Of a stretch of DNA of 8,883 nt, positions 1-5,701 are shown piece by piece. Numbering within the stretch: position 1 is the stretch's first letter; each line of letters opens with the position of its first letter. The notes beneath the pieces were generated by a model. That model was not told the DNA's origin. It did not search any database and saw only the letters and a program-made list of their open reading frames with translations. This DNA is from an uncultured Peptostreptococcus sp. (GTDB lineage: Bacteria > Bacillota > Clostridia > Peptostreptococcales > Peptostreptococcaceae), in the NCBI GenBank assembly GCA_900759325.1, contig CAAEUW010000047.1, positions 1 to 8,883 on the forward strand. The letters are read 5' to 3'. The position numbers were made by a program, and so were the translations under genes.

Positions 1-8
1 ACTCCTTT
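1..8 (-). promoter_or_regulatory. Shine-Dalgarno of a gene starting just off the window
   Basis: Read on the minus strand, the last bases of the window are AAAGGAGT, a near-ideal ribosome binding site. No start codon follows inside the window. Positions 9 to about 100 contain no convincing minus-strand reading frame that begins with ATG, GTG or TTG. The simplest reading is that another minus-strand gene begins within about ten bases to the left of the window, preceded by the promoter-like sequence at 80..107. Confidence 0.4.
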
Positions 9-71
9 ACTTAATGGTTTTGTCGGTATTACTATTGTATCAGAGTTCCTCTCTTTTTTTATTCAATTGTG

Positions 72-107
72 TAACATATGTTATAGCACATTACAAATGC
101 ATATCAA
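72..107 (-). promoter_or_regulatory. Candidate promoter with overlapping 12-bp palindrome
   Basis: On the minus strand, TTGATA (102..107) is followed after 16 bases by TATAAC (80..85). A TG dinucleotide in the extended -10 position gives TGCTATAAC. A perfect palindrome, TAACATATGTTA (72..83), overlaps the -10 box and the expected start site near 73 to 75. TGTG (68..71) and CACA (87..90) flank it, with three extra bases on one side. This arrangement fits a repressor operator or a 5' hairpin controlling the gene beyond the window's left edge. It lies immediately after the lipoprotein stop codon at 108..110. I cannot name a regulator. Confidence 0.45.
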
Positions 108-1304
108 TTAATAAACATACTGGTCCGGATAAACAAGCTTGTAGTTATTCATTCCTTTTCCTAGATTAACAAAGCCCGCATTAATATTTGTCCTAAAGGT
201 AGAAATCTTCTCTAGGAAATACGGGTTATAGCATTTTTTTATATCCGTGTCCTTACCAGTGATATTAACTGCAAGCTCCAAGGCTATCCTTAGGGTATGA
301 TTTTTAGGGTCTGCACTAGCAGAGCCTATCCTATTACTAGAATTATTAATCCTAGAAAGATAAGTAGAAACCTGAGAGTTTAGGTAGGCATATTCACACC
401 TCTGTCTATGAATATACTTTATACCAAACTTATTTAGGATATAAGTTAACCTGTTTGGTTCAGATAACTCTGAAACATAGTACTTATTTTCCATAATCCT
501 ACTAATTAAAACCTCATCTATCAATTTATTAGTGGAGTAATAGTTAACCTTGTCACCATATTTTTTTGCAATTTCATCTATAAGGCTTGATACATAGGCC
601 TTCTTTTGACTATCATCAAGCTTAGGTATCTTAATTTCTTCATATTCCATTCCATATGATTTTGTCTCTTTTTCTAAACCATCTATATTTGACTTTACAT
701 ATGGTGAAAGATTGTCCTCATCAATAATGACCACAGTTCTCTCAGCTCCCATAGTTTTAGCTAGTTCAGCTATTCTATCTGTCCTGTCTGACATATCAGT
801 CTTAAAGTTCATGTCAAATGTGCTTACAAGATCTCTTATAGAATTTTTCCCACTTTCATTAAACTTCTGGTCGGCCGACAATAGAACTAGGTCCTTCCTA
901 GACTTTTTCAGCTCATTCATTTCTGATATTATGTTTGGATCTGAAGTCGAAACAAGAATAGCCTTAATATCCTTATTATTCCTTATCTTATCCAGTATAT
1001 AGCTTTTGTCATTTTTGTATGAGGATGAGTCCTTGTCAGGAAGACTATAATTAATAACTTTCGCCTTAGTCAATTCATTTTTAAACTTAACGTCATACTG
1101 CTCTTTTATTGACTGGGCCATATCATAACTAGCAAAATCATCATTCTTGCTATCTGTAAGTATAGCTATGCTAGTATCCTTATCAGAGTTCGAATCAAGA
1201 ATTTCTTTTTTAACCTTGTTGTCATCACCCGAGCAGGCTGTGAGAGAGGCAAGTACTATTGTAAGTCCCGCAAATAGGCATATCTTTTTGAATAAATTTT
1301 TCAT
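108..1304 (-). CDS. DUF3798-like surface lipoprotein (second of a tandem pair)
   Basis: This 398-residue protein has a classic lipoprotein signal: a basic start, a hydrophobic stretch, then the lipobox LTAC with the lipidated Cys at residue 24. It should be exported and anchored to the outer face of the membrane. The mature part alternates beta strands and helices like a periplasmic-binding-protein fold. Several stretches resemble the uncharacterised DUF3798 family as I remember it: IAELAKTMGA at 178-187, KKYGDKVNYYSTN at 247-259, and RIGSASADP near 325-333 where the family has a conserved R.STW.P-like segment. The match is from memory and remote. The family's ligand is unknown to me, and no ABC transporter genes are adjacent. 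The ATG has a strong site (AAGGAGG), which contains the TAA stop of the upstream lipoprotein gene, so the two are translationally coupled. It is a diverged paralog of that protein. No intrinsic terminator follows it. Confidence 0.8.
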   Translation of the reverse strand: MKNLFKKICLFAGLTIVLASLTACSGDDNKVKKEILDSNSDKDTSIAILTDSKNDDFASYDMAQSIKEQYDVKFKNELTKAKVINYSLPDKDSSSYKNDKSYILDKIRNNKDIKAILVSTSDPNIISEMNELKKSRKDLVLLSADQKFNESGKNSIRDLVSTFDMNFKTDMSDRTDRIAELAKTMGAERTVVIIDEDNLSPYVKSNIDGLEKETKSYGMEYEEIKIPKLDDSQKKAYVSSLIDEIAKKYGDKVNYYSTNKLIDEVLISRIMENKYYVSELSEPNRLTYILNKFGIKYIHRQRCEYAYLNSQVSTYLSRINNSSNRIGSASADPKNHTLRIALELAVNITGKDTDIKKCYNPYFLEKISTFRTNINAGFVNLGKGMNNYKLVYPDQYVY

Positions 1305-1314
1305 AGACGCCTCC

Positions 1315-2418
1315 TTAATAAATTCTACTTAGGAAGCTCAGCTTCCTAAAATATCCATAGGCAATCCCAAAGCTATCAAAGTTCAAACTAAGATTCAAGT
1401 TAGTATTTGCCCTATTCAATAGTGAAATATTTGTATAGCACTCTTCTAGATTGAAATTCTTTTCGTACATATAATTAGCCACTTCGATTACTATTTCAGA
1501 AGTCACAGCATTTCTTGATTCTGATATACCTGCTAGCTTATTACTTAGTCCCCTACTGGCAAGCACTTTTGAAACAGCCTTGTCAAAATCCTCCCTAGAC
1601 TTAAACTTTTCCATGGTCTTAATATCTAGTTTCTTAGCCAAAAGGTCACCATCATTTAAAGAGTTGATATTTGGCAAGATGAACTTATTCTTAATCAGAT
1701 TATCAAGACAGAAGTCTGAATATAACCTATCTGCTGAATATATGGCAGTAGTAGACCTAGTCGCTTCATTCATAGCATCAAGCTTTTTCTGCAGGTCATC
1801 AAGATTATCGCCAACCTCCTCTACAGTAAAATCAATCTGATATTTTAGAGCAGCCAGTCTGGCCTTATTTATATCCTCCACATATTCTTTTTTAGATATA
1901 TTTTCTTTTGACACTAGATAAATAAAGCTTTTTGCTGACATTTCCTTAGCTGTTATTAGTGATTCCCTACCCAAATAGTCTGACACTACAAGTCCAATGT
2001 CTATATTTTTATCTTTAGCAACTAGATATTTATCAACAGAAGATAATTCGCCTATACCATTGGCTACTGTAACTACACCAGGCAGTTTTGTTTTCACACT
2101 CTTAAAAACTGGCTCTAAGCCACTTTTATTGGTAGCTATTACAAGGACTTTAACATTTTTGTCCACTGCGTTGACTATTCTCTTGACATGCTCCTGGTTA
2201 AAGTTTCCATTTATATTTGGTAGGTAGTTTATGGCAACATTACCACTATTCAAATATTTTGGATCGATCTTAGTACCCTTGTCTATATAAATTGTTATTT
2301 CTGCCTTATTATCCGTCATGTCTAATGTATCTTTTTTTGTATTCTGACTTTTATTGCATGCAACCAATCCTACAGCAATTATAGAAGCTAAACAAAATAG
2401 CATTAATCTTTTTAACAT
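1315..2418 (-). CDS. DUF3798-like surface lipoprotein (first of a tandem pair)
   Basis: This 367-residue lipoprotein has the lipobox LVAC with Cys at residue 21. It shares the layout of its downstream neighbour: a strand ending INY.P (63-67), a helix, a strand VLVIAT (91-96), a helix, then GRESLITAKEMSAKSFIYLV (150-169), equivalent to the neighbour's DRTDRIAELAKTMGAERTVV. Near the C-terminus ECYTN (326-330) matches KCYNP in the neighbour. The pair therefore arose by duplication and has diverged strongly. This copy has lost more of the DUF3798-like features, including the STN segment. The ATG is preceded by AGAGGTG at good spacing. It lies 70 bases after galE, the widest gap in the operon, so extra regulation may enter here. 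A 9-bp perfect hairpin is embedded in its last codons. Function and ligand are unknown; an extracellular solute- or polymer-binding role is a guess. Confidence 0.78.
   Translation of the reverse strand: MLKRLMLFCLASIIAVGLVACNKSQNTKKDTLDMTDNKAEITIYIDKGTKIDPKYLNSGNVAINYLPNINGNFNQEHVKRIVNAVDKNVKVLVIATNKSGLEPVFKSVKTKLPGVVTVANGIGELSSVDKYLVAKDKNIDIGLVVSDYLGRESLITAKEMSAKSFIYLVSKENISKKEYVEDINKARLAALKYQIDFTVEEVGDNLDDLQKKLDAMNEATRSTTAIYSADRLYSDFCLDNLIKNKFILPNINSLNDGDLLAKKLDIKTMEKFKSREDFDKAVSKVLASRGLSNKLAGISESRNAVTSEIVIEVANYMYEKNFNLEECYTNISLLNRANTNLNLSLNFDSFGIAYGYFRKLSFLSRIY
1329..1349 (-). other. Perfect hairpin at the 3' end of the first lipoprotein gene
   Basis: The arms TTAGGAAGC and GCTTCCTAA form a perfect 9-bp stem around a 3-base loop, inside the last codons of the upstream lipoprotein (residues KLSFL). 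On the mRNA it ends about 12 bases before the TAA stop and the AAGGAGG site of the next gene. No T-run follows on the minus strand, so it is not an ordinary intrinsic terminator. It may instead be an RNA-stability or expression-ratio element between the two lipoprotein genes. Confidence 0.5.
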
Positions 2419-2440
2419 TCTACACCTCTTTGTTTCGTAT

Positions 2441-2477
2441 ATTCCTAGGTATTTATACTTAAACTTTGATTCCTAAG
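2441..2477 (-). repeat. Short direct repeat in the galE-lipoprotein gap
   Basis: The 70-base gap between galE and the first lipoprotein (2419..2488) holds two 9-base direct repeats, ATTCCTAGG (2441..2449) and ATTCCTAAG (2469..2477) in plus-strand reading, differing at one base and 28 bases apart. Between them on the minus strand is a TATAAA-like box with no good -35. It could be a regulator-binding pair or a weak internal promoter, but it could also be chance in AT-rich DNA. I see no terminator hairpin here, so read-through from galE is likely. Confidence 0.25.
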
Positions 2478-2488
2478 TAAGTACTGTA

Positions 2489-3511
2489 TTATTCTTCATA
2501 ACCCCTAGGATTATTTTTTTGCCATCTCCAAGAATCCTGACACATTCTATCTATATCAAATTCTGCCTTCCACCCTAGTTCTCTTTCAGCCTTTGATGAA
2601 TCAGCATATGACATGTCTATATCTCCATCTCTTCTTGGCCCTATCTTATATGGTATAACTTTACCACAGGCCTTAGAAAAAGATTCTATTAGTTCCATTA
2701 CACTATAACCATGACCCGTTCCCAAGTTGTAATATTCCAAGCCTATTTTATCATCTAGTAGCTTTTCTATAGCCTTCACATGACCCCTGGCCAAATCAAC
2801 GACGTGTATATAGTCTCTTACACCTGTACCATCCTTTGTCCTATAATCATTTCCAAATACATTTATATGTGGCAATTCTCCAATCGCAACCTTGGTTAAA
2901 TAAGGCATAATATTAGCCGGTATTCCACCACAATCTTCACCAATCATTCCCGATTCATGGGCACCTATTGGGTTGAAATATCTAAGAATGATAGCATTAA
3001 GCTTCCTATTAGCCTTCCATGCATCTTTTATAATTTGCTCTCCCATCAGCTTTGTGGTACCATACGGATTTGTAGTTGATAGCTTGTAGTCCTCCCTTGC
3101 TGGTAGGTCTTCAATTTCTAAGTCTCCATATACTGTTGCTGATGAACTAAAAACAAAGTTTTGCACATCGTATTTTGACATTATAGTCATCATATTTATT
3201 AGTGAAAGAAGGTTGTTGTCATAATACTTTAATGGATTAGCAACAGAGTCGCCAACCGCCTTATAGGCAGCAAAATCAACAACGACATCTATATTATTTT
3301 CTTGAAATACTATCTCTAAGTCAGATGACCTAGTATCAAGTTCATAAAACTTGACCCTTTTTAAAGATAAGCTTTCTATCCTGTCTATTACAGTCTTGTA
3401 GCTATTTGATAGGTTGTCAACAATTACGACTCCATATCCTGACTTTAACAACTCAACAGCGGTGTGACTTCCAATATAACCGGCTCCACCAGCTAATAAA
3501 ATATTTTTCAT
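2489..3511 (-). CDS. galE: UDP-glucose 4-epimerase
   Basis: This 340-residue enzyme interconverts UDP-glucose and UDP-galactose in the cytoplasm with tightly bound NAD, feeding galactose use and wall or capsule glycopolymers. It is full length for the family. The NAD-binding GGAGYIG motif is at 8-14, followed by VDNLSNS (31-37) and FAAYKAVGDS (80-89). The catalytic set is clear: SSSATVYG (122-129) with the active Ser124, and the YxxxK pair Tyr150/Lys154. The substrate-side segment RYFNPIGAH (177-185) and RRDGDI (293-298) are present. The residue aligned by eye with E. coli Tyr299, the pocket gatekeeper, is Ser301. By analogy with other epimerases, a small residue there can admit N-acetylated UDP-sugars, so UDP-GlcNAc/UDP-GalNAc activity is possible. 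The ATG follows AGGAGG, which overlaps the TAG stop of the 58-residue gene upstream. No Leloir genes (galK, galT) are adjacent, favouring a biosynthetic role. Confidence 0.95.
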   Translation of the reverse strand: MKNILLAGGAGYIGSHTAVELLKSGYGVVIVDNLSNSYKTVIDRIESLSLKRVKFYELDTRSSDLEIVFQENNIDVVVDFAAYKAVGDSVANPLKYYDNNLLSLINMMTIMSKYDVQNFVFSSSATVYGDLEIEDLPAREDYKLSTTNPYGTTKLMGEQIIKDAWKANRKLNAIILRYFNPIGAHESGMIGEDCGGIPANIMPYLTKVAIGELPHINVFGNDYRTKDGTGVRDYIHVVDLARGHVKAIEKLLDDKIGLEYYNLGTGHGYSVMELIESFSKACGKVIPYKIGPRRDGDIDMSYADSSKAERELGWKAEFDIDRMCQDSWRWQKNNPRGYEE

Positions 3512-3522
3512 CTTCCCACCTC

Positions 3523-3699
3523 CTATATAAGCTTGCTAGAAACTTCTGGGTCTACTATTTCAATAACATTATCCCTATCTATATTCGTGTCAGCTACTAG
3601 CAAGTCATCTAAATCTATTTCCTTATACTTAACACTTTTTTCTCTCGCAACGAAATTGCATAACCTAAATTCCTTGGCCATTATCTCATCTATTAACAT
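3523..3699 (-). CDS. 58-residue small protein, unrecognised
   Basis: This short open frame fills the space between the 659-residue gene and galE. It begins MLIDEIMAKEF and ends SSKLI. It is soluble and charged, rich in Asp, Glu and Val/Ile, with no signal peptide, membrane segment or cysteine motif (one Cys, residue 14). Support for a real gene: an ATG preceded by a GGGGGG purine run that contains the upstream TAG stop; 8 bases from the gene before it; and its own TAG stop forming the start of galE's AGGAGG site. The spacing closes the operon on both sides. A later start at Met7 (MAKEF) is possible but has a poorer ribosome site. I do not recognise a family. Its length and coupling suggest an accessory subunit or regulator of a neighbour, which is inference only. 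Confidence 0.7.
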   Translation of the reverse strand: MLIDEIMAKEFRLCNFVAREKSVKYKEIDLDDLLVADTNIDRDNVIEIVDPEVSSKLI

Positions 3700-3707
3700 A
3701 AGCCCCC

Positions 3708-5687
3708 CTATCTATAGCCACCTGTGAAGTAGTATTCACTGTCTATCTTCATACTACCAAACTTCATCAGAGAGTATAGATCATCAATAATATCCTTCCT
3801 TAAGACCTTTGACTCCCTATTAATATTGAACTGTCTAAAGATATGAGTAGATTTAATCCTCTCCATCAGTTCCATTTTTAAGCTCTCCTCATCAAGTTGT
3901 CTGTAGTTTGGATAAAAACTGTAATATGTTTCAAAAACAGTCTTTACAGTTTTCCCTACATAATGCGGTAAAAGGTTATATATTATATGCTCAAGCTTCT
4001 GATAGGCCATATCTGCGTGCAAGTCTATCTGATAAATTTGAGCTTCCTTCAACATCCTAATACTTGACTTTCTCATATCTTCAGGTAGGATCATATAGGA
4101 CATCTTGTCTATAAGACTTATAATCCCATTTATATCCATTTTAATATCATTTCTAAGATCGAAGAAATGTCTCTGTAGTCTTGTTATATCAGTCAAGTCA
4201 CAATCTAAACCTAGAGATGAAAAGTATCTTTCCTCACTTCTTTCTAGTATATCTGACATATGGACAGTTATAAGGTCTATATTGCTAAGTTGGTCCTGTA
4301 AATCACTATATAAGAAGTTTATGAAATCAACCTTATCAGCTAGGTCAATATTTTCATTCAACATATATGAATACTTACTATTCATATGATAAATATGACC
4401 AAAAAAGTTAAAAATTACCATATCTGATACCGATTTAATCCAGTTATCATAGACTTCATCAAGATCAGTAGTTTCTAGCAGGGATTTTTGGTATTCAGAG
4501 AATATATTTGCAGATAGCTCTGTTATTATCTCCCTCTTCAAATTCATAATAACAAGCTTGTCCTTAAACTTTATCTCAACTCCAACAAAGTCTTCGCTTT
4601 CAAATAGATCTTCATTTACCGAAATATTTGATATTGTGCTTTTCTCGATATCCAAAATACACTTGTCCTCTGATTTCATTATTGAAATATATCCATCATC
4701 TATTTCAATGAAGAAGGGCCTAAACTCCTTCGTAAAGCCTATAGATTTGTTCTCTATAGCCTTTAGGGAATCAAAACCAACCCTTTTCGCCGACTCTGGA
4801 TCAATATAAAGAGTAAATACATCCTGTCCATCGTATACTATATAATTGTCATCACCTATATAGTAGCTAGTAAATAAGCTTTTTTCCTTACATACCAGTT
4901 CCTTTTTGTCCTTTTTTTCATATAGGACATAAAGGTCCTCGTGTCTAATCAAAAACATATTCTTGTTTAGGTATTCGTTAGACCTAAGCCTACCTGATAG
5001 CTTACAAAAAACAATAGGGTCTTGGTCAGGCAATCTTCCTATTTTAGAATTGTTCTTAACTATTTCATCGATATTTTTAGGTATACTAGCCCTATTAATC
5101 TTCCCAATAAAGCTAATATCCCTGTAGACCCTCGATTGAAAATCTATATAAAAATACCCCTTTATATTTAATATATTATCTGTATTTGTATATGATTCAA
5201 GATCATAAAGACTAAATTCAAACCTCTTGCCACTACTTACAAATACTATTCGGCTGTCCTCGTATTCTAATATACCTGTGTGTATGTCTCCATCAGCATT
5301 CATAATTAGGCTTCCACCCTGAATATCAAAGATAAACTTTTTAGAATTCTGTCCTATTTTTACCAACTCAAACAGGTCTAAAACCATTATCAAGGATGGG
5401 TAAACCCTGTGTGATTCTCCGTCCTTTACTCTTACAAAAGGAATTGAGTCAGCAATTACGCTCACACTATCACCGTCTATTTCTGTATATAGCTTTTGAC
5501 CTTCAGCAGACAAGTCATAGAATATGTAATCCTCATTTTCCCCTTGTAAAGAATCAACCTTGGAAACATAAATGTTTCCAAGGTTAGTAAATTGCAAATA
5601 CTTGTCCTCAAGGCTGAAGTCAACTAAACCGTTTAAGCTATATCCAGATTTTATTTTAAATACAACTCTTTCACTATCCTTTAACAA
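3708..5687 (-). CDS. Large soluble protein of unknown function (659 residues)
   Basis: I do not recognise this family. It has no signal peptide, transmembrane segment, P-loop or metal-binding motif, so it is probably cytoplasmic. Residues 1 to about 395 read as repeated beta-rich blocks, with units near 1-90, 115-195, 225-300 and 315-385. Each has strand-turn-strand patterns such as GILEYEDSRIVFVSSGKRF (138-156), reminiscent of bacterial PH-like or GRAM-like barrels; that likeness is by eye only. Residues 396 to 659 look mostly helical. The start is TTG at 5685..5687, chosen because AAGGGGG (5697..5703) sits nine bases ahead and overlaps the TAA stop of the SPOR-domain gene. No ATG, GTG or other TTG fits nearby, and the next Met is residue 101. 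Its tight coupling to the membrane SPOR protein suggests a partner on the cytoplasmic side. Ends ...TGGYR. Confidence 0.85.
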   Translation of the reverse strand: MLKDSERVVFKIKSGYSLNGLVDFSLEDKYLQFTNLGNIYVSKVDSLQGENEDYIFYDLSAEGQKLYTEIDGDSVSVIADSIPFVRVKDGESHRVYPSLIMVLDLFELVKIGQNSKKFIFDIQGGSLIMNADGDIHTGILEYEDSRIVFVSSGKRFEFSLYDLESYTNTDNILNIKGYFYIDFQSRVYRDISFIGKINRASIPKNIDEIVKNNSKIGRLPDQDPIVFCKLSGRLRSNEYLNKNMFLIRHEDLYVLYEKKDKKELVCKEKSLFTSYYIGDDNYIVYDGQDVFTLYIDPESAKRVGFDSLKAIENKSIGFTKEFRPFFIEIDDGYISIMKSEDKCILDIEKSTISNISVNEDLFESEDFVGVEIKFKDKLVIMNLKREIITELSANIFSEYQKSLLETTDLDEVYDNWIKSVSDMVIFNFFGHIYHMNSKYSYMLNENIDLADKVDFINFLYSDLQDQLSNIDLITVHMSDILERSEERYFSSLGLDCDLTDITRLQRHFFDLRNDIKMDINGIISLIDKMSYMILPEDMRKSSIRMLKEAQIYQIDLHADMAYQKLEHIIYNLLPHYVGKTVKTVFETYYSFYPNYRQLDEESLKMELMERIKSTHIFRQFNINRESKVLRKDIIDDLYSLMKFGSMKIDSEYYFTGGYR

Positions 5688-5701
5688 AACCTGTGACCCC
5701 C

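Noticed and set aside
41..60. Possible plus-strand terminator: AGAG/CTCT stem followed by seven Ts
   Set aside because: The stem is only four base pairs and no plus-strand gene lies to its left within the window. In minus-strand reading it is just an A-run in a leader.
108..1304. Sugar ABC-transporter substrate-binding protein for the lipoproteins
   Set aside because: The fold may be similar, but there is no permease or ATPase gene nearby and the segments fit the DUF3798 pattern better.
2440..2488. Internal promoter before the lipoprotein pair (TATAAA-like box)
   Set aside because: The best -35 at 17 bases is TTACTT, and there is no extended TG. This is too weak to call, although the 70-base gap keeps it possible.
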